From the NCBI RefSeq assembly GCF_029024925.1, contig NZ_CP118962.1, positions 1,396,001-1,460,000 on the forward strand: a stretch of 64,000 bases of DNA, read 5' to 3'. The first letter of the stretch is position 1. Each line of letters opens with the position of its first letter. Under the pieces are notes generated by a model. The model searched no databases and was not told the origin of the DNA. It saw only the letters and a program-made list of their open reading frames with translations. This stretch comes from Enterococcus faecalis (lineage in GTDB: Bacteria; Bacillota; Bacilli; Lactobacillales; Enterococcaceae). A program made the position numbers and the translations under genes. Positions 36,760-45,153 of the stretch are shown here, one piece after another.

Positions 36760-36905
36760 ATGAAAAAATGAAAAGACCTGACTTAAAAGCAACCTTGCTT
36801 CTTCACAGTGGCGGGACCGTGCCAGATTCTCACTGGCTTCCATTCATATTTTTCATAAAATATTCGTTTAATCTATCTGAAATTTACCATAAGTTTTTTA
36901 GAAAA
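36760..36905 (-). ncRNA. AdoCbl riboswitch / EutX regulatory RNA
   Basis: The minus strand contains GGAAGCCAGTGAGAATCTGG followed by CACGGTCCCGCCACTGTG. This is the conserved core of adenosylcobalamin riboswitches. AAGTCAGG follows about 20 nt later as the B12 box (36777-36784). It lies between eutT and eutG. In E. faecalis this aptamer is fused to the downstream EutV-binding hairpins, forming a decoy RNA that sequesters EutV when B12 is scarce (published EutX system). Aptamer edges are approximate. Confidence 0.9.
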
Positions 36906-36913
36906 GCAACTGT

Positions 36914-37495
36914 TTACAATCCATCTTCTTTAATTTTATGGAAAACCTTTTCGCTTCGTTCATAAAAAACATCAGGTCGTTGTGCTTGAACATTTAAATA
37001 GCGAGCCAACGCATAAAAATAATCTGATAAACGATTGGTAAAAATTAATACCTCTTCGTTAATTTTGGCTGTCCAATTTAAACGAACAATGATGCGTTCT
37101 GCGCGCCGTGCAATCGTCCGAGCCACATGAACCATACTGGCTGCTGGGGTTCCGCCAGGTAAAATAAAACGATCAATATCTGGTGATTGTGCAGTGTAGA
37201 AATCAATCCGCTGTTCTAGCCAATGCACACTTTCCTTTTGTAATTTAAATGGTCGTTGTGCTTCAATCGGTGTTGACAAATCTGTTCCCGCATCAAAAAG
37301 TAAATGTTGTAAAGCTTCTAGTTCTTCTTTAATTTCTTGATTTTCTTGTGGAAGTTGGCTGATAATATAGCCCACCCAAGAATTCAATTCATCAATCGTT
37401 CCATAACTTTCAACTCGATCAGAATCCTTAGCGACGGTTGAGTTGCCGACTAATTTCGTCATTCCCTTATCGCCAGTTTTTGTATAAATTTTCAT
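36914..37495 (-). CDS. eutT: cob(I)alamin adenosyltransferase, PduO type (EutT role)
   Basis: The 193-residue enzyme makes adenosylcobalamin from ATP and cob(I)alamin, feeding EutBC. PduO-family motifs are YTKTGDKGMTKLVGN at the N-terminus, SYGTIDELNSWVG near residue 30 and ILPGGTPAASMVHVARTIARRAER near residue 115. It is unrelated in fold to enterobacterial EutT despite the shared gene name. Its ATG overlaps the eutP stop (ATGA). Confidence 0.94.
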   Translation of the reverse strand: MKIYTKTGDKGMTKLVGNSTVAKDSDRVESYGTIDELNSWVGYIISQLPQENQEIKEELEALQHLLFDAGTDLSTPIEAQRPFKLQKESVHWLEQRIDFYTAQSPDIDRFILPGGTPAASMVHVARTIARRAERIIVRLNWTAKINEEVLIFTNRLSDYFYALARYLNVQAQRPDVFYERSEKVFHKIKEDGL

Positions 37496-37935
37496 TCTGC
37501 TTCATCCTCCTCTAAATAATCTACTAATTCTTGCAAGCCAATTTTTTCAACAGAAGAAATTTCAAAAATTCTTGTTGCACCCGCACTTTTTAATTGTTGC
37601 CGAACAATCTCTAACTGCTGAGAATCTTGTGCTAAATCAATCTTGGTTAAAATACCAATGATTTCTTTCGGGAAAATACTACCAAATCCTGGTGAAAAAA
37701 CTTGTTGTGTTTCTACAGCACTTTGAACCAAACCAATCACATCTGCTTCTGCCGCTGTGACGTTTAATGCATTATAATATTGTCGATGCAAAATAAACTC
37801 GCCTGGTGTATCAATCATTTCTGTATGAAATTCCACCGCCTGTGTTTTATCATAAATTAATTCTTTGCCTTGCAGAGCTTGACATAACGTGGTTTTGCCA
37901 CAACCGATAGCTCCCATTAAAATGATTCGTTTCAT
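37492..37935 (-). CDS. eutP: EutP, P-loop nucleotide-binding protein
   Basis: A protein of about 147 residues of the EutP/PduV family. The P-loop is MGAIGCGKTTLCQAL, the DTPGE motif follows at about residue 40 and the G4-like ILTKIDLA near residue 97. EutP homologues are small GTPase-like proteins; acetate kinase activity has been reported for an enterobacterial member. ATG 37935 is chosen because GGAGGTAGCG precedes it; codons upstream pass through the terminator hairpin. It is first gene of the eut operon. Confidence 0.92.
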   Translation of the reverse strand: MKRIILMGAIGCGKTTLCQALQGKELIYDKTQAVEFHTEMIDTPGEFILHRQYYNALNVTAAEADVIGLVQSAVETQQVFSPGFGSIFPKEIIGILTKIDLAQDSQQLEIVRQQLKSAGATRIFEISSVEKIGLQELVDYLEEDEAE

Positions 37936-37947
37936 CGCTACCTCCAT

Positions 37948-38029
37948 AAAAAAGGAGCCCAAAGCAAGTACCATCACGTACTTAGTCTTGGGCTCCTTTG
38001 CCGATTTGTTAAAACACGCCATTGTGTTT
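37948..38029 (-). promoter_or_regulatory. EutV-responsive antitermination element upstream of eutP
   Basis: P1 at 38012-38029 (AAACAC/GTGTTT, loop AATGGC). P2 at 37991-38002 (GGC/GCC, loop AAAGGA) overlaps the 5' arm of terminator AAAGGAGCCCAAG...CTTTGGGCTCCTTTTTT (37948-38000). The A1/G4 loop pattern matches the other eut elements. Confidence 0.88.
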
Positions 38030-38045
38030 CTGATTCTTTGCCTTT

Positions 38046-38074
38046 ATCTTACCTGTTTCCAAAAAACTTGTCAA
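38046..38074 (-). promoter_or_regulatory. eut operon promoter (eutP)
   Basis: TTGACA (38069-38074), a 17-nt spacer and TAAGAT (38046-38051), starting just after the stop codon of the upstream transporter ATPase gene. P1 begins about 17 nt downstream of the -10. Confidence 0.8.
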
Positions 38075-38076
38075 AA

Positions 38077-38844
38077 TTATTGAATAGTTTCCCAAACTTT
38101 ATGTTGTTTCTGAAAATAGGAGACAATATCTGTTTCAAAAATCGTTTGTAAAAATTCTTTGGAAGCCAACGTTTGAAAATCACCTTGCGCGGCCACTTTC
38201 CCTTGCTTCATAAACACAATTTTTTCACTTAGCGTTAACGCTAAACGGATATCATGAAACACCCCGATTAACGTTTTCCCTTCTTGCGCACTCCACTCAT
38301 TTAACTGCTGAATCAATTCTTGTTGATACCGAATATCCAAATGATTATTGGGTTCATCCAATAAAATAATTTCTGGATCTTGTACAAATAATTTAGCCAA
38401 AAATACTCGTTGTTGTTGTCCTCCTGAAAGCTGATTGACAACTTTATCTTTTAAAGGCAATAAACCCGTGCGTTCTAAATAATAAAGGACTCGTTCTTTT
38501 TCTTGTTTAGAAACAATAGGTAAAAAACGTTGTGCTTGTTGTTGATACGCCCCCATCAAAACTGTTTCGTAAACCGTATAATCAAAAGCAACTGTCGTGA
38601 ATTGACTCATCATCGCTACTTTCGTTGCCAATTCCTTCCGCTTTTGTCCATGAACTTCTTGACCATCAATTAAAACAGAACCACTATAAGGGACAAGTCC
38701 GGCAATCGTTTTTAAAAGTGTCGTTTTACCGCAACCATTTGGACCTAAAATACAAGTTTTACTACCTGTCGGAAAAACGAGGGAAATATCTTTTAAAATG
38801 GGGGTTTGTTGGAGTGTTACAGCTGTTTCTTTTAATTCAATCAT
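38077..38844 (-). CDS. btuD: cobalamin-type ABC transporter ATP-binding protein
   Basis: A 255-residue ABC ATPase of the FecE/BtuD family. It has Walker A LGPNGCGKTTLLK, Q-loop MMSQFTTVAF, signature LSGGQQQRVFLAKL, Walker B IILLDEPNNHLD and switch His in VFHDIRLAL. It overlaps the permease gene by ATGA. Many annotators would call it an iron-siderophore transporter. The upstream cobalamin riboswitch and the adjoining B12-dependent eut operon argue for a corrinoid substrate. Confidence 0.85.
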   Translation of the reverse strand: MIELKETAVTLQQTPILKDISLVFPTGSKTCILGPNGCGKTTLLKTIAGLVPYSGSVLIDGQEVHGQKRKELATKVAMMSQFTTVAFDYTVYETVLMGAYQQQAQRFLPIVSKQEKERVLYYLERTGLLPLKDKVVNQLSGGQQQRVFLAKLFVQDPEIILLDEPNNHLDIRYQQELIQQLNEWSAQEGKTLIGVFHDIRLALTLSEKIVFMKQGKVAAQGDFQTLASKEFLQTIFETDIVSYFQKQHKVWETIQ

Positions 38845-39848
38845 GCAGCAACGCCCCTTTTTTTAAAGTAAATATACAAGAAGAATGGCGCTCCAATCAA
38901 GGCTGTTACGGCCCCGATGGGAATTTCTCTTGGTGATAAAATCGTGCGGGCAATTGTGTCCCCTAGTACCATGATGGTCCCACCTAAGATTGCTGAACCG
39001 GGAATCAGCCAGCGATGAGTCGCCCCTAAATAGCGACGGACAATATGTGGTGCTATTAAATCAACAAAACCAATCACACCGACAAATGAAACCGCACTTC
39101 CTGCCAATAAACTAGCCAAAAGAATAATGCGTAGTTTTGCTGTTTTGACTTCTACTCCCGCTAACATCGCATGTTCTTCTCCTAAACCGAGAACATCCAA
39201 TGCGTTGGCATCAAACCAAAGAAACAGACTGCTGACAAGCAAGATTGGACAATAAATAGCAATTTTTTGCCAATTACTGCCAGAAAAACTACCCATTTGC
39301 CAAAAGACTAATTGTTTCAAATAATCTTGGAAAAGTGCTGTAATCAACGTCAAAATAGCACCGACAAACAAGGTCATAATCATCCCCACTAAAACAACTG
39401 TTTGATTGGACATTTGACTATCCATTGTTTGCGTAAATAACAAAACTAAAAAGACCGTTGCTAAGCCAAAGATAAAACCAGTTAAAGGCAATAAAAATGC
39501 CCCTAAGATCGAAGCAGTTACTCCAGTTACCATGATTAACGCAGCGCCTAAGGATGCTCCCGCTGATACGCCCAAAGTATACGAAGAAGCTAAAGGATTA
39601 CCTAAGAGTGATTGCATCACCGTGCCACTTACTGCTAAGCCTGCGCCCACGAGATAGGCCATCACGACACGCGGTAACCGTACATTCCAGATGATTCCCT
39701 CTAAAATCCCGTCTTCTGAAACCGTCTTTTTCACTAAAATTTGAAGCAAATCCGTTAACGAAATCTGAACACTTCCAATTTTAATACCCAAAAAGAGCAT
39801 GCTCATACTAATCAAGAGCATCAGTATGAGACACGTTTTTTTACTCAT
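38841..39848 (-). CDS. btuC: cobalamin-type ABC transporter permease
   Basis: A 335-residue FecCD/BtuC-family permease with about ten transmembrane helices. Conserved segments are RLPRVVMAYLVGAGLAVSG, GNPLASSYTLGVSAGASLGA and FVDLIAPHIVRRYLG, and the C-terminal PIGAVTALIGAPFFLYI. It overlaps both neighbours, so all three genes are translationally coupled. Substrate inference as for the ATPase. Confidence 0.87.
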   Translation of the reverse strand: MSKKTCLILMLLISMSMLFLGIKIGSVQISLTDLLQILVKKTVSEDGILEGIIWNVRLPRVVMAYLVGAGLAVSGTVMQSLLGNPLASSYTLGVSAGASLGAALIMVTGVTASILGAFLLPLTGFIFGLATVFLVLLFTQTMDSQMSNQTVVLVGMIMTLFVGAILTLITALFQDYLKQLVFWQMGSFSGSNWQKIAIYCPILLVSSLFLWFDANALDVLGLGEEHAMLAGVEVKTAKLRIILLASLLAGSAVSFVGVIGFVDLIAPHIVRRYLGATHRWLIPGSAILGGTIMVLGDTIARTILSPREIPIGAVTALIGAPFFLYIYFKKRGVAA

Positions 39849-40800
39849 CTTTTAAATCCTTGTATTCCTCTGGATAAACAGCTTTTGCCATTTGTTTTAA
39901 TGCTTTGGTAATGTGGTTATTTGGTAAAGAGCTAGACATGTTGTCAATTTCGAAAACTTCTTTGTTTTGAACTGCAGGAACGCTTTCCCAGTTTTTACGA
40001 GCTAAAATTTCTTTGGCGGGATCTTTCATATAGTTAACATTGGTTAAAATGACTTCTGGTTTTGCAGCAATGGCCGCTTCTTCTGTCACTGGTAACCAGC
40101 CTTTTTCATTTGCCAAAACATTTTTTGCCCCAATTGTTTCAATCATTTCATTTAAAAATGTCCCATTACCAAAACTATAAATGTCTGGTAAGGCAGCTAC
40201 TTCAAACAAAACAGTTTTTGGTTTTTTAATGGTTTTACCAATTTTGGCTACTTCGTCGATTTCTTGATCCATTGTTTTGATTAACTTTTGTCCTTTTTCA
40301 TGTTCAGATAAGCTATCCGCGATGAATTGGACGTCTTCTTTGATTGCTTTGATGCTTGTACTAGTGGGGATATTAACGACTGTAATTCCAGCATCTTCCA
40401 CTTGTTTCCAAACACTTTCTGAGCTAGCTAAATTGATGTCATTCACATAAACAATTTGTGGTTTCAAGGCAATCAATTTTTCGGCATCGACAGCCATCAT
40501 ATCCATTTGTGGTAATTTTTTTAAATCAGTCATCATTGTGCTACTTTGAGTATCAACTGCGATTAATTGGTCGGTTTTACCTAAGTCTTCAATCACTTCT
40601 GTTGTTGATGGCACTAGGGAAATAATTTTGGTTGCTTCTTTGGGTAAAGTAATTTCTTTGCCGCTACGGTCTTTGGTTGGTAACGTTACTTCTGTTTTTT
40701 CAGAAGAGGTAGTTGCTTTCTTTTCCTGTTTACCACACCCTGCTAAGCCAAGTGTTGCTACTAAACCTAAAGTCATCATTGTTAAAGTAAATTTTTTCAT
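39841..40800 (-). CDS. btuF: cobalamin-type ABC transporter substrate-binding lipoprotein
   Basis: A protein of about 319 residues with a lipoprotein signal ending in LGLAGCGK. The mature part is a class III binding protein: TKIISLVPSTTEVIEDLG, then LIALKPQIVYVN and a C-terminal half with KPEVILTNVNY. ATG 40800 (MKKFTLTMM) is the natural signal-peptide start; the longer frame adds charged residues before it. It is first gene of the riboswitch-controlled operon. Confidence 0.88.
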   Translation of the reverse strand: MKKFTLTMMTLGLVATLGLAGCGKQEKKATTSSEKTEVTLPTKDRSGKEITLPKEATKIISLVPSTTEVIEDLGKTDQLIAVDTQSSTMMTDLKKLPQMDMMAVDAEKLIALKPQIVYVNDINLASSESVWKQVEDAGITVVNIPTSTSIKAIKEDVQFIADSLSEHEKGQKLIKTMDQEIDEVAKIGKTIKKPKTVLFEVAALPDIYSFGNGTFLNEMIETIGAKNVLANEKGWLPVTEEAAIAAKPEVILTNVNYMKDPAKEILARKNWESVPAVQNKEVFEIDNMSSSLPNNHITKALKQMAKAVYPEEYKDLKDE

Positions 40801-40890
40801 TTTTTCATCCTCGCATTCGTCTATTTTATTTTGGGGAAAATTTTCTGAAATGAACCTCCTTTGTCTCAACGTCAAAACAATACAAAAAAA

Positions 40891-40918
40891 CCACTTTTTT
40901 CTCTAATAGAAAAAAAGC
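40891..40918 (-). terminator. terminator in the cobalamin riboswitch leader
   Basis: CTTTTTTTCT / AGAGAAAAAAG hairpin followed on the minus strand by TGG and seven T. It lies between the aptamer and the btuF start, so it fits a transcription-termination expression platform. The weak A-T stem lowers confidence. Confidence 0.6.
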
Positions 40919-40984
40919 AGTCACTTAACTATGCTAATGATATACTCAGCCAGTTATCTTCAAAGCCCCTTCTTTTTCCTACAA

Positions 40985-41207
40985 AAGAATGATTAGACTT
41001 ATCAAGCCGGTATCCTGACTTAGCTTCTTCTTACTCCCAATCCTTCCAGAATAATCTGTGGTCTTATTGGTTTCATCCACCATACAGTAGGTAGGTCTGT
41101 AGAGGATTCGCACCTCTTTCCCTGACACTTCATAAGTACATATATATTGTATCTTCGTTGATAACTAATTTTCAAACCAGTGATTAGACGTCTTTGTCTA
41201 ATGACAC
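40985..41207 (-). ncRNA. cobalamin riboswitch upstream of the B12 transporter
   Basis: The minus strand shows GTCAGGGAAAGAGGTGCGAATCC, the conserved core, about 40 nt inside. The B12 box AAGTCAGGATACCGGCTT lies at 41004-41021. ATTAGAC (41196-41202) can pair with GTCTAAT (40992-40998) as P1. A competing local hairpin TTAGAC...GTCTAA sits at the 5' end. Elements and order match the cobalamin riboswitch family. It lies about 190 nt before btuF, with an intrinsic terminator between. Confidence 0.92.
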
Positions 41208-41213
41208 ACATTT

Positions 41214-41241
41214 ATTATAACGGTTATCAATCATTTGTCAA
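41214..41241 (-). promoter_or_regulatory. promoter of the riboswitch-btu operon
   Basis: TTGACA (41236-41241), a 16-nt spacer and TATAAT (41214-41219) on the minus strand, so the transcript begins right at the riboswitch. Confidence 0.88.
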
Positions 41242-41289
41242 CGCTTCCTCAAGCAAAAGAAAAACTTTTCTTGTTTTAGTTATTAGACG

Positions 41290-41318
41290 TTGTTCCGTTT
41301 TTCTATTCATGATAAAAT
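41290..41318 (+). promoter_or_regulatory. plsY promoter
   Basis: TTGTTC (41290-41295), a 17-nt spacer and TAAAAT (41313-41318) upstream of plsY. Confidence 0.65.
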
Positions 41319-41352
41319 AAATCCTAGTTTGAATAAGAAAGAGGTTAACTTG

Positions 41353-41982
41353 ATGAAAATCGTCATTTTGTTACTTGTTGCCTATTTATTAGGTTCGATT
41401 CCCTCAGGTGTTTGGATTGGTAAACTTTTCTTTAAAAAAGATATACGCCAATTTGGGAGTGGGAATACAGGAACAACCAATACATTTCGTGTCTTAGGGA
41501 AACCTGCCGGAATCACGGTATTATTAATGGATATCTTGAAAGGAACGTTAGCCACTTCATTACCCTATTTGTTTGGTTTACAAGGCGTGAATCCGCTCTT
41601 CTTTGGGGTAGCAGCTGTTTTAGGGCATACCTTCCCTATTTTTGCCAATTTCAAAGGTGGTAAAGCCGTAGCCACTAGCGCTGGCATGTTATTAGCATAC
41701 AGCCCCACATTTTTTATTTATTCTGCTCTTATTTTTGTGATTTGTCTGTATCTAACCAGTATGGTGAGTTTAACAAGTATGATTAGCGCTGTACTAATTA
41801 CACTTTCTACTATTATTTTGCCTTTCACTGTCCCAGCTATTTTACCAACATTTAACTGGTTATTAACCGTGATTGCGATTGCTTTGACTACTTTTATCTT
41901 TGTCCGTCATCGTGAAAACATTCAGCGAATTAAAAATGGAACAGAAAGTCGCCTCTCTTTTGGCTTACGTGCAAAAAAATAA
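41353..41982 (+). CDS. plsY: acyl-phosphate:glycerol-3-phosphate acyltransferase PlsY
   Basis: A 209-residue inner-membrane enzyme that forms lysophosphatidate in phospholipid synthesis. PlsY motifs in order are [43 protein letters not shown] and [12 protein letters not shown]. Five or more transmembrane helices are predicted. ATG 41353 follows AGAGG; the frame upstream lies in the promoter region. Confidence 0.95.
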   Translation: MKIVILLLVAYLLGSIPSGVWIGKLFFKKDIRQFGSGNTGTTNTFRVLGKPAGITVLLMDILKGTLATSLPYLFGLQGVNPLFFGVAAVLGHTFPIFANFKGGKAVATSAGMLLAYSPTFFIYSALIFVICLYLTSMVSLTSMISAVLITLSTIILPFTVPAILPTFNWLLTVIAIALTTFIFVRHRENIQRIKNGTESRLSFGLRAKK

Positions 41983-42028
41983 AGAAAAAGGCTGTGAACA
42001 AATAATGTTCACAGCCTTTTTCTTTATT
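41978..42028. terminator. strong bidirectional terminator between plsY and the epimerase
   Basis: A 23-bp perfect stem (AATAAAGAAAAAGGCTGTGAACA and complement) with loop AATAA, T-runs on both sides. It serves two convergent genes and overlaps both coding ends. Confidence 0.93.
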
Positions 42029-42899
42029 TTACACTAATCATATACTGTGTTTTAAATAGTTCGTTAGCTGGTAACTTATTGATGCCAAATTTTTCAGCAA
42101 GTTGGCCAGTTGCGTCGACAGCATCAGCAATCCCGCACCAAGGTTCGATACAGACAAAAGGCGCTTCTTTCGGTGTCGGTGACCAAATCCCCACAAAAGG
42201 CATTTCTGGATAACTCAAAGTGACTTGATGGTCACTTTCGTCTGTGGCAATCGTAATTGCTGTTTGACCTTTTGTTTCAAAAATCATTGCATCATTTTCA
42301 AATAATTGATGCGTTAAGTCAAAGCTGGTATTCGTTTGGGCTAGCGTTTTATTCGCTAAATCAATAAACGGGCCTGCTAAGGGAATTTGTGTCCGTGATT
42401 TTTTAGGTGAAAAACTTAGATAATAATCTTCAAACGTTAGTGAAGATTCTAAAGGTACATTAAAGGCTGGATGACCACCAATCCCAAAATACATCTCTTC
42501 TTTCCCTGTGTTTTCTACTTGGTAGTTTACAGTCAATTCTTGATGTTCTAATGTATAAGTAATCACTAGTTCAAAATCAAAAGGATACTTTTTCTTGGTT
42601 TCTTTTGTTGATTTTAGTGAAAAAGAAACTTCTTCTCCACCTTTTTCAATCACATCAAATACTTGATCACGAGCAAAACCATGTTGAGTTAAATGATACG
42701 CTTGATTTTGGTATATATACGTATCTTCTTTTAGACGACCGATAATCGGAAAAAGTACGGGCGCATGGCGGGCCCAAAATTCAGGATTTCCTTGCCAAAT
42801 ATATTCAATGCCGGTTTCTTTTGATTGTAAACTTACTAATTCTGCTCCTTCTTCAGCAAATGTTGCGATTAGAAATTCATTTTCAATTTGTACAGTCAT
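42024..42899 (-). CDS. aldose 1-epimerase-like protein (LacX/GalM superfamily)
   Basis: A 291-residue beta-sandwich mutarotase. N-terminal GAELVSLQSKETGIEYIWQG, LFPIIGRLKEDTY with the Arg of the active site, LTQHGFARD with the catalytic His, GGHPAFNVPL and C-terminal CIEPWCGIAD fit the LacX-like group. It interconverts sugar anomers; the preferred sugar is unknown. No sugar operon adjoins, so it is a general metabolic gene. Confidence 0.87.
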   Translation of the reverse strand: MTVQIENEFLIATFAEEGAELVSLQSKETGIEYIWQGNPEFWARHAPVLFPIIGRLKEDTYIYQNQAYHLTQHGFARDQVFDVIEKGGEEVSFSLKSTKETKKKYPFDFELVITYTLEHQELTVNYQVENTGKEEMYFGIGGHPAFNVPLESSLTFEDYYLSFSPKKSRTQIPLAGPFIDLANKTLAQTNTSFDLTHQLFENDAMIFETKGQTAITIATDESDHQVTLSYPEMPFVGIWSPTPKEAPFVCIEPWCGIADAVDATGQLAEKFGINKLPANELFKTQYMISVK

Positions 42900-42932
42900 T
42901 GCGTTGTCCTCCTAGTTGATACGAGCAATTGC

Positions 42933-43715
42933 TTATTTTTCCAACTCTTTAATAAATTGTTGATTTAACACTTTTAAATAAGTCCCTTTCATACCAAGAG
43001 AACGTGATTCAATAATTCCAGCTGATTCTAATTTTCTTAAGGCATTCACAATTACGGAACGAGTAATGCCTATTTCGTCTGCAATACTTGAAGCAGTTAA
43101 ACGACCTTCTTCGCCATCTAAGGCTTCAAAAATAGCATGGACGGCTTTTAATTCACTATAGGAAAGAGTGTTGATGGCCATTTGCACGGCAGTCGCACTG
43201 CGAACTTCTGCTTCAATTGTTCTGGATTGATGATACAAAATTTGCATGCCGACAACGGTCGCACTATATTCAGCTAACACTAAATCATCCTCGTTAAAGG
43301 ATTTTTCAACACGCGCTAAAATAATCGTACCCAAGCGTTTGCCAGCACCGTACAAAGGCACAATAGTGGTTAACCCAAACGGATACAGCTCTCGTGATTC
43401 AAAAGGAAATGCAGTTAAATCACTGTCTATTGGAATATTGGCTTCGGTTACTTTGAGCATATCCACGGCCTCGGTGTATCCTTGAGGAAATTTTTTCTCT
43501 TTAAACATATTTTTGATACGGGCATTATTAACATCTAATTTTTCAGTATACCCCAACAAATCCCCTGAACTGCTAATAATATACGCATTACTTTCTAAAA
43601 TATCCCCTAAAATCATTGCCATTTTGTTGTACGGAAGTTCTGCTTGTACGTCAAACAGATTGTTTTTTTGCAAAAGCTCGTTCACTTGACGTGTTTTTTC
43701 TAATAATGTAGCCAT
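42933..43715 (-). CDS. codY: GTP/branched-chain amino acid-sensing pleiotropic regulator CodY
   Basis: A 260-residue global repressor of nutrient-limitation genes. The N-terminal GAF domain binds isoleucine and valine (about residues 1-155; contains YSATVVGMQILYHQSR). The C-terminal winged helix is TASSIADEIGITRSVIVNAL. Length matches Bacillus CodY. Last gene of xerC-hslV-hslU-codY. It may link to the bkd operon of this window, which degrades the same amino acids' oxo acids; that is inference. Confidence 0.97.
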   Translation of the reverse strand: MATLLEKTRQVNELLQKNNLFDVQAELPYNKMAMILGDILESNAYIISSSGDLLGYTEKLDVNNARIKNMFKEKKFPQGYTEAVDMLKVTEANIPIDSDLTAFPFESRELYPFGLTTIVPLYGAGKRLGTIILARVEKSFNEDDLVLAEYSATVVGMQILYHQSRTIEAEVRSATAVQMAINTLSYSELKAVHAIFEALDGEEGRLTASSIADEIGITRSVIVNALRKLESAGIIESRSLGMKGTYLKVLNQQFIKELEK

Positions 43716-43735
43716 CTTTTCTCCTCCAGCCTTTT

Positions 43736-45139
43736 TTATAAGATGTAACGACTTAAATCTTCATTTTGAACAATGTCATTCAATTTTTCATTGACATATG
43801 CTTCGGTAATCGTAATTTCACCCATTTGCATATCTGGTGCTTCATATAATAAATCTTCTAATAAACGTTCTAAAATTGTGTGTAAACGACGCGCCCCAAT
43901 ATTATCTGTATCACGGTTTACATCATAAGCGATGTGTGCTAACCGTTCAATTGCTTCTTTTGTAAAGATGACTGAAACATTTTCTGTGCCAATTAATGCT
44001 ACATATTGTTTAATTAAAGCATTGTTTGGCTCAGTTAAGATACTTACGAAGTCATCCGCCGTTAAATCATCTAATTCAACTCGAATTGGGAAGCGGCCTT
44101 GTAATTCTGGAATCAAGTCACTTGGTTTTGACAAGTGGAAAGCACCTGAAGCGATAAATAAAATGTGATCCGTTTGTAAAGGACCATACTTCGTGTTAAC
44201 TTGGGAGCCTTCAACAATCGGCAAAATATCTCTTTGTACTCCTTCACGAGAGACTTCGCCCGAATTTTGTTGACTTTTAGAGGTGATTTTATCAATCTCA
44301 TCGATAAAAATAATTCCGCTTGATTCAGCTAAACGAATAGCTTCACTATGAATATCAGCGTCATTGACAATTTTTGCTGATTCTTCTTTCACTAATAATT
44401 CTTGTGCTTCTTTCACCGTTACAGAACGTTCGATTTTTTTCTTTGGTGACAGAGCGCCTAACGTTTCATTTAAGTCGATACCCATTTGTTCTAGGCCATT
44501 GTTCATAGCTGGCATCGTTTTCTTCGGTTCTTCAATTTCAATTGTTACTTCACGATTATCTAATAGACCTTTTTCCAGCTGTTCCAAAATTGTTCGGCGA
44601 TTCGTTCGAATATCTTCCGTTACTTCTTCTTGTGCTTCTTGCTGTTGCTGAGCCATGTTAAACATGTTCATCATTTGTTCAAATTGATTACCGCCAGCCT
44701 GTTTTTGTTCTTTTTTAATTCCAGGCACTAATACTTTGACTAAACGTTGATTGGCCTTTTTTAATGCTTGCGCATACACGCGACTGTATTGTTGTTTTTC
44801 AACAATTTGGATCGCATTTTCTACTAAATCCCGCACCATTGATTCGACATCCCGACCAACATAGCCTACTTCTGTAAATTTGGTTGCTTCAACTTTTACA
44901 AAAGGCGCATTGACAATTTTTGCGAGACGACGAGCAATCTCAGTTTTACCAACACCTGTTGGTCCAATCATTAGTAAGTTTTTAGGCGTAATATCTTGTT
45001 GCATATTTTCTTCTAATTGCAAGCGACGATAGCGGTTACGTAAAGCTACCGCCACTGATTTTTTGGCAGCTTGCTGTCCAACAATATATTGATCTAGTTC
45101 TTTGACTATTTCTTTTGGTGTTTTGTTTAATTCATTCAT
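43736..45139 (-). CDS. hslU: ATP-dependent protease ATPase subunit HslU (ClpY)
   Basis: A 467-residue AAA+ unfoldase. It has Walker [17 protein letters not shown] near residue 60, the GYVGRD pore loop, I-domain (about 110-240), Walker [12 protein letters not shown], sensor-1 and C-terminal [15 protein letters not shown] ending in the tail LSRYIL that docks in HslV. It lies 14 nt after hslV. Confidence 0.97.
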   Translation of the reverse strand: MNELNKTPKEIVKELDQYIVGQQAAKKSVAVALRNRYRRLQLEENMQQDITPKNLLMIGPTGVGKTEIARRLAKIVNAPFVKVEATKFTEVGYVGRDVESMVRDLVENAIQIVEKQQYSRVYAQALKKANQRLVKVLVPGIKKEQKQAGGNQFEQMMNMFNMAQQQQEAQEEVTEDIRTNRRTILEQLEKGLLDNREVTIEIEEPKKTMPAMNNGLEQMGIDLNETLGALSPKKKIERSVTVKEAQELLVKEESAKIVNDADIHSEAIRLAESSGIIFIDEIDKITSKSQQNSGEVSREGVQRDILPIVEGSQVNTKYGPLQTDHILFIASGAFHLSKPSDLIPELQGRFPIRVELDDLTADDFVSILTEPNNALIKQYVALIGTENVSVIFTKEAIERLAHIAYDVNRDTDNIGARRLHTILERLLEDLLYEAPDMQMGEITITEAYVNEKLNDIVQNEDLSRYIL

Positions 45140-45153
45140 GGATTTTCCCTCGC

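Noticed and set aside
36690-36965. 91-codon plus-strand open frame between eutG and eutT
   Set aside because: Antisense to the AdoCbl riboswitch and the eutT end; no Shine-Dalgarno site and no recognisable domain.
38077-40800. Iron-siderophore transporter identity for the FecCD-like operon
   Set aside because: The family match alone cannot distinguish the substrates; the cobalamin riboswitch in the leader and the B12-dependent neighbours favour corrinoid import.
41020-41211. 63-codon open frame on the minus strand upstream of the ABC transporter
   Set aside because: It lies wholly inside the cobalamin riboswitch; the conserved RNA motifs explain the sequence and no ribosome-binding site precedes it.
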